This document shows positions 1-7,909 of a stretch of DNA of 18,153 nucleotides, piece by piece. Location of the stretch: NCBI GenBank assembly GCA_900752785.1, contig CAADWP010000073.1, positions 1 through 18,153 on the forward strand. Reading direction: 5' to 3'. The notes beneath the pieces are model-generated. The model worked only from the letters and a program-made list of their open reading frames with translations. It searched no databases and was not told the DNA's origin. Made by a program: the position numbers and the translations under genes. The DNA is from an uncultured Ruminococcus sp. GTDB lineage: Bacteria > Bacillota > Clostridia > Oscillospirales > Ruminococcaceae. The first letter of the stretch is position 1; every line of letters begins with the position of its first letter.

Positions 1-1
1 G

Positions 2-313
2 GAAGAGCCTACGGTTATGGGAAAAAGAGCCGTTACAAAGAGCTTTCCACGTGCAACGAAGCTTACTTTTTCGGGGAGGATTTGCAGCGAGACAAATCCT
101 CTTGATTTTGTCGTGAAGATAAATAACGTTCTTCATGCAAAAGTAAAATACGATATTTCTTACCGCGGAATTGTTTTTCTTAACTGCACTGTTCAAGGGT
201 TTACTGCCGAGGACAGCGGTGAAGATTATATAAAAGCTTCGGTGACTGTTGTAACTTCCGATAATATAATTTATTTGCCCAATAATGACGCTATCGGAGA
301 GGAGACGGCATGA
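2..313 (+). CDS. small phage tail/baseplate-like protein, probably cut at its 5' end by the window
   Basis: About 100 residues are visible. The reading frame stays open to the left edge (residues EEPTV before the ATG at 17), so the true start may lie outside. The ATG at 17 is a fallback with a GGAAGAG about 10 nt upstream. The content is beta-rich and soluble, with no signal peptide or membrane segment. Short proteins of this look, with a lysine/arginine-rich lead followed by alternating strands, occur just before baseplate hub genes in Firmicute prophages and PBSX-like elements, but I cannot name the family. The stop codon overlaps the start of the next gene by ATGA (310-313), so the two are translationally coupled and probably act in the same particle. 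The phage assignment rests mostly on this neighbour. Confidence 0.6.
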   Translation, partial: EEPTVMGKRAVTKSFPRATKLTFSGRICSETNPLDFVVKINNVLHAKVKYDISYRGIVFLNCTVQGFTAEDSGEDYIKASVTVVTSDNIIYLPNNDAIGEETA

Positions 314-1260
314 CAGGAAATAAAAGCTATCTCCTTGTGACCGGCAGCGCAGGAAATTCCGTTGAGGAAGAAAAAATACTCAGCTTTTCGTTTAAAAAGG
401 ATGCTTATACTCCCTATACTACATTGACTGTAAGGGCTGCGGCGGATTCGGAATCATTTCTGACGGCTTCCGAGATAAAATTTTATGTTAAGGGTATTCT
501 TGTTCATCATGGACTTATCGACAAGCTTACTGCGGAAATATCCGGCGGTGGCAGGATACTGACGCTGATCTCAAGGGGATTCACATCGCTGCTTTGCCAG
601 AATCAAATCGAACCCGGTCTTAAAACGGGAGTTTCAATAAACAATCTTATGGACAATTTTTATACTTTTCCTAATGTTATTCACGAGGATAACGCGGAGC
701 AAAGCAGTTATATTTTTGTAAAAAAAAATACCAGTATGTGGGAGAGCATCGTTAGTCTTTCTTACAAACATTGCGGAACATATCCGTATATCCGCGGTAC
801 GAACTGTGTTAGAATAACGCCGATAGCGGAGCCGACGGCTTTTGCTTATGAAAATGAGGAGCTTATTTCAATAGGCGAGGTAATGAATTCACGGCGTCTC
901 ACAAGTCATTTTCATATGTCTGACATAAACGGGGAGTTCGGGGAATATGAGTTTGTCGATCCCGATGTTACGGGACTTGGAATTGTTCGCCATAAATTTT
1001 TTGAGCTGGATAAGCGATTTCTTAATGAACCGCAGGATGCTGTTGCGTTTCGGGATAAATACGATACAAGAGCCTTTAAGCAGCGATTTTGTATTTACAG
1101 CGGTTATAACGGAGAGGATCTTTCCGACGTGATAAGCTTTACGGGAGTAAATTCGGAGCGTGTAGCCGCAGTTGAGATAAACGGCAGAAGTGGGGGAATG
1201 ACTACAAAGATCAGCGTATATTATGATAAATTTCCACGCAGTAACGTATCCGAGGAATAG
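310..1260 (+). CDS. phage baseplate hub / late control protein D-like (XkdQ-like) protein
   Basis: This 316-residue protein has no signal peptide, no membrane helix and is strongly beta-rich. The N-terminal part (about 1-110) has a strand pattern with a KGILVHHGLIDK segment typical of tail hub domains, where a short loop carries 'G' residues between strands. Around residues 138-165 there is a TSMWESIVSLSYKHCGTYPY segment. It resembles the short helical insertion of gpD/XkdQ hubs, in which a 'W..I..L....G' helix is followed by strands. The C-terminal half (about 190-305) again looks like a beta-barrel. In contractile tails this protein forms the ring on which the spike and baseplate assemble. 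Length fits XkdQ-type hubs (about 320 residues). It is coupled by ATGA to the gene before it and followed at once by a terminator, so it closes the cluster. It could belong to an intact prophage, a defective phage or a tailocin; only the end is visible. Confidence 0.6.
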   Translation: MTGNKSYLLVTGSAGNSVEEEKILSFSFKKDAYTPYTTLTVRAAADSESFLTASEIKFYVKGILVHHGLIDKLTAEISGGGRILTLISRGFTSLLCQNQIEPGLKTGVSINNLMDNFYTFPNVIHEDNAEQSSYIFVKKNTSMWESIVSLSYKHCGTYPYIRGTNCVRITPIAEPTAFAYENEELISIGEVMNSRRLTSHFHMSDINGEFGEYEFVDPDVTGLGIVRHKFFELDKRFLNEPQDAVAFRDKYDTRAFKQRFCIYSGYNGEDLSDVISFTGVNSERVAAVEINGRSGGMTTKISVYYDKFPRSNVSEE

Positions 1261-1270
1261 AACATACAAT

Positions 1271-1305
1271 AAAAGCAGCACCATATGGTACTGCTTTTGT
1301 TTTTG
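1271..1305 (+). terminator. intrinsic terminator after the baseplate-like cluster
   Basis: An 8-bp arm AAAAGCAG (1271-1278) pairs with CTGCTTTT (1291-1298), with a further ACC/GGT pairing inside and an ATAT loop, followed by GTTTTT. It sits 10 nt after the hub gene stop and ends about 28 nt before feoA, so it separates the phage-like genes from feoA. An ATG at 1285 lies inside the hairpin and is not a credible start for feoA. Confidence 0.8.
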
Positions 1306-1332
1306 GTCAATATATTCTTAGGAGAGGTAAAG

Positions 1333-1566
1333 ATGAAAAATATTACTACCCTTAGCTCTTTAAGGGAAGGTCAGCGCTGTAGAGTAAAGAGTCTTATGAT
1401 CGAAGGAGCGATGCGCAGCCGTCTCGGAGAGTTGGGGCTTATCGAGGGGGCGCAGGTAGAATGCGTTCATCGCAGCGCTTCGGGTGATCCTGCCGCGTAT
1501 TGCATCTGCGGTGCGCTTATAGCGCTTAGGAACTCGGATTCCTCCGGGGTTATCGTATATACATGA
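1333..1566 (+). CDS. feoA: FeoA family ferrous iron transport accessory protein
   Basis: A 77-residue SH3-like FeoA domain fills the protein. Typical features are the opening 'L.EGQ.C.V' strand, the central segment with MRSRLGELGLIEGAQVE, and the closing 'GALIALRNSD...V.V' strand. FeoA is a small cytoplasmic protein that assists the FeoB Fe(II) permease. I start it at the ATG at 1333, which has GGAGAGG about 6 nt upstream. A longer in-frame reading from 1285 would begin inside the preceding terminator. No feoB follows: a terminator comes directly after the stop, and the next gene is on the other strand. It is therefore a lone feoA, possibly acting on a FeoB encoded elsewhere. Only about 28 nt separate it from the upstream terminator, so its promoter is not obvious. 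Confidence 0.88.
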   Translation: MKNITTLSSLREGQRCRVKSLMIEGAMRSRLGELGLIEGAQVECVHRSASGDPAAYCICGALIALRNSDSSGVIVYT

Positions 1567-1592
1567 GGGGCTGCATTTGCAGCCCCTTTATT
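1567..1592 (+). terminator. terminator of feoA, shared convergent gap with the GH74 gene
   Basis: A perfect 8-bp GC-rich stem, GGGGCTGC (1567-1574) with GCAGCCCC (1579-1586), has an ATTT loop and is followed by TTTATTTAT. It abuts the feoA stop. The GH74 gene converges from the other side, ending at 1601; its U-tract on the minus strand is weak, so it serves feoA best. Confidence 0.85.
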
Positions 1593-1600
1593 TATGCAGA

Positions 1601-4210
1601 TCAAACGTTTGGATCAAGAGTAGTTATAATACCGAGTACGAACTGCTGGATCTTAAACGCGTCGTTGGATGTAATGCCGTCTCCGTTTTCGTCAACGTCG
1701 CCGTTAAGCTTACCCTGTTCTGTGATCTTATATTTAGTAGGATTAGCTATGTTTTGCATAATAAGAACAGCGTCTGCCAGATTGACCTCTCCGTCCTCGT
1801 TAGAATCGCCCCAAAGAGGCTTTGTTTCGCCGTTTGAGAGCTTGCCGTAAACGATACCGCAGCCTACTGTAGACATATACATTTTACCGAATTCATTCAT
1901 ATCTCCGACGATAAAGTTGCCGTTTCCTGTTCCGCCGTAAATGTGGTCGGTATTTATGCATACCCAGGTTTTTCCGGCGTCTACGGAACGATAGATTCCC
2001 TCAGGGTCGGATTCCTGCGGCTTTCCGTACATAAACAGAGTATTGACTCCGCCTTTCTTTTCAGGAGCGCCGTATCCAATTGTCTTGCAGTAGAATACGT
2101 CGGTTTTTTCAGCCTTTGTGCCTTCTTCCGTAATAATGTAAAGACCGTTCCAGCCTGCTGCCATAGCGATAGTATCCTTTGTGATATAAGCAGGGTCGCC
2201 TGTATGATCGCACATATCGTACTTGCATACGGGATTATCTTCCCATGTCTTACCACCGTCATGGCTTACATACATTGAGTAATGGCACTCGTCAAAGGTT
2301 GGTTCTTTTTTGTTTGGATCTGAACCCCAGTACTGGTTATAAACAATGCCGGAAGCATACACCAGTGAGGGATCTTCGGGATCAACAAGAATATAAGTGG
2401 GCTTGTTGCCGCTGACGTTAAGGCATTCGTTCCATGTGGCGCCAAAGTCGTCGGAGTACACGAGACCGCCGTTCTCTTTACCGCTCTTAATAAATCTGTA
2501 TTTACCTTCGCCGAGCTTAGTAATGGCAGCCTTTCCGCCGGATGAAACCTTCATGCCGGTCCATGTCTTGCCGCCGTCAAGGGTGTAATAACCGGATGCC
2601 TGATTGTTTGCGTCGCCCTCAGCAATACGAATCATTACCTTCGGGTCTTGAGGACAATAAGCAATAGCGGCAGTCGAACCCATGTTAGGCTTATACTGCT
2701 CGGGTATCGAAGTTTCGTCATTATGAATAAATCCGTCGTAGTCGCCTATAGCCGAGTATGCAGCTCCTCCGGGAACGCTTACAAAGTCGAGACATACTAC
2801 TTCTTCAACACCGTCAGGCTGGAAATAGAACTGAACGCCCTTTTCATCCCATACGTTGTCACAGGCAAAAACGCCGTTACCGGATGTGAGAACTATTCTG
2901 TCGGGATCTCTCGGGTCGAGAAGAATTCCGCTTCCCCAGTGACAAGCTTTGCCGTATACCCAGTCATATCCACCCGTACTCATAGGCAGAGAGACAAATT
3001 CTTTATAAGGATCGCCCTGTCCGTAAATAGTTTCTCCCTGACCGGGAGTAATATTCTGCCATGTTTCGCCTCCGTCGGTTGAACGGAAGAAATGGTCGCC
3101 CCATGCTATGCTTGTATCCGTCCATTCTTTTTCGTACCACTGGTCTGACCACATACCGCAGGTTCTTGCAACCATTTTGTTTGGATCGTCCTTATCGACC
3201 TCTATCATGCCTACGGCATTATCGGTAACGGAAAGTTTTTTGACTTCGCCGCTTTTAATATTGTATTTATAAGCGCCGCCGGAAGATCCCTTAAAGTCAA
3301 GTCCTCCGATATAAGTGAAGAAAATATTTCCCTGACCGTCGTTTGTTATTGAAAGCGGATAATTTTCTGTTGGAAGATCTTTGCTGAGTTCAGTGAATTT
3401 GTCGTCCTTTACACTTGCAACGTGAATATTCGCCTGTCCGGTAACGGAGGTTCCAACGTATACTTTTCCGCCCTCGATATGGATAGTGCCAATACCGTTT
3501 TGCTGGTTGTATTCCTTCTTTTCAGTACCTCTTACCATGTGCTCTGTCCACATGGGATACTTTAATTCAGTGCTGAACAAACCAAGGCTGTCGTATCCCA
3601 TAACAGAAGTCCATGTTTTGCCTCCGTCAGTGGATTTTATAAGAGCTGATTTACCTGCGGTAACATCGCCGCCTGCATAAATAGTATTGATATTATCGGG
3701 GTCAATGGCAATAGGCTCGATACATTCACGTCCGTCTCCGTTTCCGTGTACCTGTATCATATCGGTAACGTCGGATTCTGTGAAAGTCTTACCTCCGTCG
3801 GTAGTTTTAAAGATAACTGTTCTTGCGTCGGAGAAGTAAGCGCAGCCGCAGAGAAAATAAACGGTGTCATCATCGGTCGGGTCGATAGCGATGCCCTTTA
3901 CACTGAGAAGACCGCGATCTGCTTCATTAAGGAATCCAAACAACTGGACCCACTGGTTTTTCGTATAATCGTACTTATAAGCGCCGCCTACATCGGTACG
4001 CAGATACATTTCCTTTTGTCCTGTAACTATGCCCGAAACAAATCCGGCACCGCCGATTTTAAGAGTTCCCCATTCCATTTGTGAAGAAATGTCCTCGGCA
4101 GCTGCCAAGGCGGTGACGTTTTTACCGGTCAGTTTGCCTGCAAAAGAAACGGATGAGGTTCCTATGCATATGGCACAAAGAGCGGTCATTGCCTTTTTTA
4201 ATGCGATCAT
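1601..4210 (-). CDS. secreted GH74 xyloglucanase with C-terminal type I dockerin (cellulosomal)
   Basis: The 869-residue protein starts with a lipid-free signal peptide (about 1-24: KK, hydrophobic core, SFA). The catalytic part (about 45-790) is a double seven-bladed propeller of the GH74 family. It opens with 'WGTLKIGGAGFVSGIV' and 'YLRTDVGGAY', and Asp-box motifs recur near 137, 193, 378, 544, 587, 650 and 743 (S/T-x-D-x-G-x-T-W/F type). The two expected catalytic aspartates are D73 (RTDVGG) and D490 (AIGDYDGF), spaced as in Xgh74A of Clostridium thermocellum. It should cleave the beta-1,4-glucan backbone of xyloglucan outside the cell. Residues 800-869 are a dockerin. Loop 1 (802-813) is a canonical 12-residue calcium loop with D802, N804, D806, N810 and D813. 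Loop 2 (from D838) appears one residue longer. The dockerin would dock the enzyme to a scaffoldin. AGGAGGG lies 8 nt before the ATG. It lies downstream of a two-component pair but has its own promoters. Confidence 0.95.
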   Translation of the reverse strand: MIALKKAMTALCAICIGTSSVSFAGKLTGKNVTALAAAEDISSQMEWGTLKIGGAGFVSGIVTGQKEMYLRTDVGGAYKYDYTKNQWVQLFGFLNEADRGLLSVKGIAIDPTDDDTVYFLCGCAYFSDARTVIFKTTDGGKTFTESDVTDMIQVHGNGDGRECIEPIAIDPDNINTIYAGGDVTAGKSALIKSTDGGKTWTSVMGYDSLGLFSTELKYPMWTEHMVRGTEKKEYNQQNGIGTIHIEGGKVYVGTSVTGQANIHVASVKDDKFTELSKDLPTENYPLSITNDGQGNIFFTYIGGLDFKGSSGGAYKYNIKSGEVKKLSVTDNAVGMIEVDKDDPNKMVARTCGMWSDQWYEKEWTDTSIAWGDHFFRSTDGGETWQNITPGQGETIYGQGDPYKEFVSLPMSTGGYDWVYGKACHWGSGILLDPRDPDRIVLTSGNGVFACDNVWDEKGVQFYFQPDGVEEVVCLDFVSVPGGAAYSAIGDYDGFIHNDETSIPEQYKPNMGSTAAIAYCPQDPKVMIRIAEGDANNQASGYYTLDGGKTWTGMKVSSGGKAAITKLGEGKYRFIKSGKENGGLVYSDDFGATWNECLNVSGNKPTYILVDPEDPSLVYASGIVYNQYWGSDPNKKEPTFDECHYSMYVSHDGGKTWEDNPVCKYDMCDHTGDPAYITKDTIAMAAGWNGLYIITEEGTKAEKTDVFYCKTIGYGAPEKKGGVNTLFMYGKPQESDPEGIYRSVDAGKTWVCINTDHIYGGTGNGNFIVGDMNEFGKMYMSTVGCGIVYGKLSNGETKPLWGDSNEDGEVNLADAVLIMQNIANPTKYKITEQGKLNGDVDENGDGITSNDAFKIQQFVLGIITTLDPNV

Positions 4211-4283
4211 TTAATATCCCTCCTGAAAAATTTCCGAAAATCCGCTTTTACAGCTATATAGCCGCATCAGCGGTGTTATCTTA

Positions 4284-4312
4284 ATTTTACCATGGCTTTT
4301 ACATAAAGTCAA
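4284..4312 (-). promoter_or_regulatory. proximal promoter of the GH74 gene
   Basis: On the minus strand, TTGACT (4307-4312) is followed by exactly 17 nt and TAAAAT (4284-4289). This gives a leader of about 65 nt. The leader contains a CCGC/GCGG mini-hairpin (4262-4273) and a perfect 10-bp palindrome GCTATATAGC (4253-4262) that could be an operator. Confidence 0.65.
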
Positions 4313-4340
4313 TGAACATAATGTAAATAAGCCTATATAC

Positions 4341-4369
4341 ATACTACTTTAATACAAAGCTCTTGTCAA
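4341..4369 (-). promoter_or_regulatory. distal promoter of the GH74 gene
   Basis: On the minus strand, a consensus TTGACA (4364-4369) is followed by exactly 17 nt and TAGTAT (4341-4346). It begins 50 nt after the kinase stop codon. Together with the proximal promoter it makes GH74 transcription separable from the upstream regulatory pair. Confidence 0.65.
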
Positions 4370-4418
4370 CCCATAAATCAAACATTTGGTGGATAAATTG
4401 CAGATGTGTTGTATGTCG

Positions 4419-6200
4419 TCACATAGTAACAATAAAGCATATGCTCTTTCCGGGGGAGGTTTCGACCTGTATTTTGAATTTATGCTTGTCTATAATAGAT
4501 TTTGCGATAGAAAGTCCCAGACCGTAGCCTCCTGTGGATCTGTTTCTTGATTCGTCGCTGCGGTAGAAGCGCTCAAATATCTTTTCTTTTTCGTCGTCGT
4601 TTATTCCATTGCCTGTATTATAGACGGAAAGGAGTTTTTTGTCTCCTATTGCTTTCAGTGAAATGCGTACCGTTCCGCCGTTGTCTGAATATTTCAGAGC
4701 GTTGTCGATAAAGACAGCCGTCATCTGCTTGATATGCTTTTCGCTGCCGTTGACCGTTATATTATCGTCCACATTAAGCTCAAATTTTTTATTTGTTTCA
4801 AAAGCGCGGCATTCAAAGGGCAGCGCAGTGTTTATTACGGCTTTGCTGAGGTCGAAATCCGTACGGACGAAGTCGCTTGAATTGTTTTCGAGACGGGTCA
4901 GATTCAGAAGATCGTTAACAAGAACGTTCATCCTGTCCGTTTGGGAGCGAATATAGGTCAGCCACTTATTTTCGCCTATCTCGCCTGACAGTACATCCGC
5001 ATTTGCGGAAATAACGGTAAGCGGAGTTTTCAGCTCGTGGCTTGCGTCGGATATGAACTGATTCTGCTTATTAAAAGCGGTTTTCAAGGGCTGTATGATC
5101 TTACGGCTGAGAAAGAATGCGGCGGCTGAAAGAAAAAGTAAGCTTATGAACCCGATAGTGACGGTAGTTCTCAGAAGCTTATTCAGCATATCAGTTTCAG
5201 CGCTTTTATCGGTAAAAACGATGAGTGTGCCGTTGCTTTTTTCAAGCTTATAGAATTGCAGTGAACCGAGCATACCGCTTGATTCGTCCTTTTTCAGAAT
5301 CGAATCAATATAATTTTGGGCAGTATCGGCTTCCAATTCATTGTTATTGAGCGCCGAAAGATATTTTCCCGATTTATCAGCCATTATTACAAAGAAATCT
5401 ATTGAACCGACTGCTCTCGGAACAGGCTCTCCCTTGCCGCGAGGCTGTTCGGGCGGCGGAGCGTTGGAATCGTCGGCGGGATTTCCCAAAGGAGTCGGTG
5501 AAACATAAAGCTCGGCTGCCGCGGCAAAGCAGTTTATTTTTTGGACAGTCGTCTGTGAATATCCGGTACCGCTATTGCCGTTTTGATTCTCCCAACTGTC
5601 CGGCGAGTTCCAATAATCCCAGTAATCCCAATAGTTCGGAAAATCCTCCCCGCCGTTTGGAGGCGGCGGAGGGTCGCCGCCATGGTTAGGGTCATCGGGT
5701 GGCGGCGGTGGGCGATGTTCGCCGGGATCGAAAGGCGGAGGAAATGATGCCGGTGCAGTTGTCGTTATATTAGTTGAAGTGCTTTTTGAAGTTTCGCTGA
5801 CTGCGGCTGTGCTTACCGCTGACGAAAGTGATATTTTTGTAGTTTGGACGGCAGTCACGGAAACAGTTGTAGTTTGAACCGCAGATGTGACAGCGGAAGT
5901 TTCCGTTATTGTTTCGGTAGTTGAGGAGGTAATAGGAGCGGAGGTCGCAGCAGGCTTTGTTGTCGGAGCATCATAATGAAAATCGTGTTTTTTATTTAAG
6001 TTGTCGGGAGGAACAAAGATAAAGGATTTGGTTTTTTCGTCATATTCGACCCCGGCGGCAATCTGTCCAAGAATTTTTTTTGACTGGTTTTCCGTTATTG
6101 AACGCATAATAAGATTTATCGAGCCGAGTACGGCGATAAAAAGCAGAATAAGTATTTCCGTTATAATGGCAAAGACCTTGAGCTGAGCTTTTCTGAACAT
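4419..6200 (-). CDS. membrane sensor histidine kinase with a Thr/Ser- and Pro-rich extracellular region
   Basis: The 593-residue protein has an N-terminal membrane helix (about 9-33), a long external region (34-340), a second helix (about 344-364) and a cytoplasmic kinase. The external region carries a Thr/Ser/Ala/Val-rich linker (about 78-150) and then a Pro/Gly/Asp stretch with two runs of five prolines (about 153-186). After these comes an aromatic patch, YWDYWDYW (190-197), and a small globular sensor (about 265-332). The kinase has the H-box SHELKTP with phosphoacceptor H388, an N-box at N500 (DNALKYS), the G1 motif NTGNGIN, an F-box near 541-546, and GGYGLGLS (557-564). A full HAMP domain is not evident; only a short linker follows the second helix. 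The ATG at 6200 has GGAGG about 9 nt upstream, overlapping the end of the response regulator gene, so the two are one operon. The linkers are long enough to pass through the wall. The signal is unknown. Confidence 0.92.
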   Translation of the reverse strand: MFRKAQLKVFAIITEILILLFIAVLGSINLIMRSITENQSKKILGQIAAGVEYDEKTKSFIFVPPDNLNKKHDFHYDAPTTKPAATSAPITSSTTETITETSAVTSAVQTTTVSVTAVQTTKISLSSAVSTAAVSETSKSTSTNITTTAPASFPPPFDPGEHRPPPPPDDPNHGGDPPPPPNGGEDFPNYWDYWDYWNSPDSWENQNGNSGTGYSQTTVQKINCFAAAAELYVSPTPLGNPADDSNAPPPEQPRGKGEPVPRAVGSIDFFVIMADKSGKYLSALNNNELEADTAQNYIDSILKKDESSGMLGSLQFYKLEKSNGTLIVFTDKSAETDMLNKLLRTTVTIGFISLLFLSAAAFFLSRKIIQPLKTAFNKQNQFISDASHELKTPLTVISANADVLSGEIGENKWLTYIRSQTDRMNVLVNDLLNLTRLENNSSDFVRTDFDLSKAVINTALPFECRAFETNKKFELNVDDNITVNGSEKHIKQMTAVFIDNALKYSDNGGTVRISLKAIGDKKLLSVYNTGNGINDDEKEKIFERFYRSDESRNRSTGGYGLGLSIAKSIIDKHKFKIQVETSPGKSICFIVTM

Positions 6201-6211
6201 GGTTCTGCCTC

Positions 6212-6880
6212 CTATTCAAGATAATATCCGATACCACGCGCGGTTTTGATTTGTACAGGAGCAGAAATTATAACAAGCTTTTTTCTGAGAAACGATATGT
6301 AAACTTCAATATTATTATATTCAACATCGCTTTCGTAACCCCAGATCTTTTCAATGATCCTTTCTTTAGGAAGTATCTGGCGGGGATTTGAAATAAGAAG
6401 CTCCATTATCTGGTACTCTTTTAAGCTGAGTTTAACGTCGTTTTCCGAGCATTTTATAGATAAAGTGCTTTTAATAAGTTCAAGACCTCCGTAATCAAGT
6501 CTGTCGTCGTCAATAACCTCTCCCTTTCGACGGGTCAATGCCCTGATACGTGCAAGAAGCTCTTCCGTAACAAAAGGCTTTGTGAGATAATCGTCAGCAC
6601 CGCAGTCAAGACCGTTGATTTTGTCGTCGATTTCACACCTTGCGGTAAGAAGCAGCACAGGTGTGGATATCTTCTCTTTTCTTATATTTCCGAGTACTTC
6701 AAGTCCGTTCATACCGGGAAGCATTATATCAAGTATTATACAGTCGTAAACTCCTGTTACAGCGTTATCAAGACCGTCAATGCCGTTATATACCGTATCG
6801 ACGCTGTATTTGTTTCGTCTGAGGATCTCGCTGAGCGCATCCGCGAGCTGTATTTCGTCTTCGACTACAAGAAGTTTCAT
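6212..6880 (-). CDS. OmpR/PhoB-family response regulator
   Basis: A 222-residue DNA-binding response regulator. The receiver domain (1-115) has acidic pocket residues E7, D8 and E9, phosphoacceptor D51 (IILDIMLPG), the switch Thr in LLLTA (T79) and K101 in LTKPF. The C-terminal part (about 125-222) is a winged helix with the usual 'EYQIMELLISNP', 'I.E.IWGYE' and 'VEVYISFLRKKL'-like pattern. I start it at the ATG at 6880, which has AAGGTG about 6 nt upstream. A longer reading from a GTG at 6889 would use part of the ribosome site. Eleven nucleotides separate it from the kinase, its evident partner. Its DNA targets are unknown; the GH74 promoters just downstream are candidates by position only. 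Confidence 0.94.
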   Translation of the reverse strand: MKLLVVEDEIQLADALSEILRRNKYSVDTVYNGIDGLDNAVTGVYDCIILDIMLPGMNGLEVLGNIRKEKISTPVLLLTARCEIDDKINGLDCGADDYLTKPFVTEELLARIRALTRRKGEVIDDDRLDYGGLELIKSTLSIKCSENDVKLSLKEYQIMELLISNPRQILPKERIIEKIWGYESDVEYNNIEVYISFLRKKLVIISAPVQIKTARGIGYYLE

Positions 6881-6950
6881 ATATATCACCTTTTTAGCAT
6901 AAATTATACATTTTTCCCTTCGGTTCTGCGATATAAGAAAGGGTAATATT

Positions 6951-6959
6951 ATTATATCA
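6951..6959 (-). promoter_or_regulatory. possible extended -10 for the response regulator operon
   Basis: The minus strand reads TGATATAAT, an extended -10 element, about 70 nt before the regulator start. No good -35 is visible at 16-18 nt. A second TATAAT lies closer to the start, near 6902-6907, and is less well placed. Confidence 0.35.
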
Positions 6960-7071
6960 TAATTTATTGAAAAAAGCTTAATTTTTTTGTTGTTTAAAAT
7001 TTTGATTAAGAAAAAATCAAGCGGTTTTTTTGTGCAGTTTAACAGTTTTAATAAAATACCTATGGCAAATG

Positions 7072-7100
7072 TTGACTAACTATTGAATTTATGTTAGAAT
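7072..7100 (+). promoter_or_regulatory. promoter of the helical-repeat protein gene
   Basis: TTGACT (7072-7077) is followed by exactly 17 nt and TAGAAT (7095-7100). Transcription would start about 60 nt before the ATG at 7167. Confidence 0.7.
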
Positions 7101-7166
7101 TATTAAGCAGGAATAAATAAATTACGTTATTGATATAAATAAATTTTTTCGGGAGGGACAATATTT

Positions 7167-7874
7167 ATGCTTTCGCCGCTTGAACGTAAAAAAAATAATT
7201 TTGCTAAGTCCTTGCTGCCATCTTTTGCTGCGGAAATGAAGAAATACGACGAGGTTTATACGGCTTATGCGGATAACGGCTATACAAAGGATCTTTGTGA
7301 GCTTTATGCGGACAGCTTCATTAATAATGTCAAGAAACCGGCAGTTGAGGATATTATCCAGATCGCATCGCTTTATGACAAGATCCATGACAATAAAAGC
7401 GCTTCGTTCTATCTTGATATGCTTTCGGAGAGAAAGCTCAGCAGTGAAGAAAAATTTGCTTATTGTATTGAAATGCTTAAAACTGAAAGTAAGCTTGGTC
7501 ATTGGCGTGACGCTGAGGATTTTCGCACGGAAAACATTAATTTTATGCAGAATTTTGCTCAGAAAAAATCCCTTCAGCAGCAGACTGATATGTATATCGC
7601 CCTTTCTCTTACAGATTGTGCCGCAAAGCATTATCCCGAAGCCTTGAAGCTTCTGAATTTTGGATATAAGCCTCACGGACGTAATGATATAAAGCTTCTG
7701 GAGATATTTATTACAGTGGTTTATGTCTATGCGCGCTGGGGCGATGAGGAAGATCTTGAAGGCGCTGTGATAAATGCGGTCAGCTGCCTTAAACTTTTTG
7801 GCGAATTTGAATTTGGCTGGAGCAAGGCTTATTATGAAAAATGCATTACTGACGCGGCTAAGGGGATACTGTGA
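7167..7874 (+). CDS. uncharacterised alpha-helical (TPR-like) protein
   Basis: I do not recognise a named family. The 235-residue product is soluble, almost wholly helical, with no signal peptide or membrane segment. Paired helices with small residues at regular spacing recur, for example around 39-52 (KDLCELYADSF), 70-86 (IQIASLYDKIHDNKSA), 95-110 (SSEEKFAYCIEMLKTE) and 146-166. This looks like degenerate TPR or a similar helical repeat, which usually serves protein-protein contact. GGGAGGG lies 9 nt before the ATG. The gene stands alone between its own promoter and a strong terminator and is divergent from the response regulator. A function is not deducible. A helical repeat sensor or co-chaperone would be a guess. 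Confidence 0.8.
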   Translation: MLSPLERKKNNFAKSLLPSFAAEMKKYDEVYTAYADNGYTKDLCELYADSFINNVKKPAVEDIIQIASLYDKIHDNKSASFYLDMLSERKLSSEEKFAYCIEMLKTESKLGHWRDAEDFRTENINFMQNFAQKKSLQQQTDMYIALSLTDCAAKHYPEALKLLNFGYKPHGRNDIKLLEIFITVVYVYARWGDEEDLEGAVINAVSCLKLFGEFEFGWSKAYYEKCITDAAKGIL

Positions 7875-7909
7875 TAATAAGCAGTAATCGACGGTGTGTT
7901 GATCTATGA

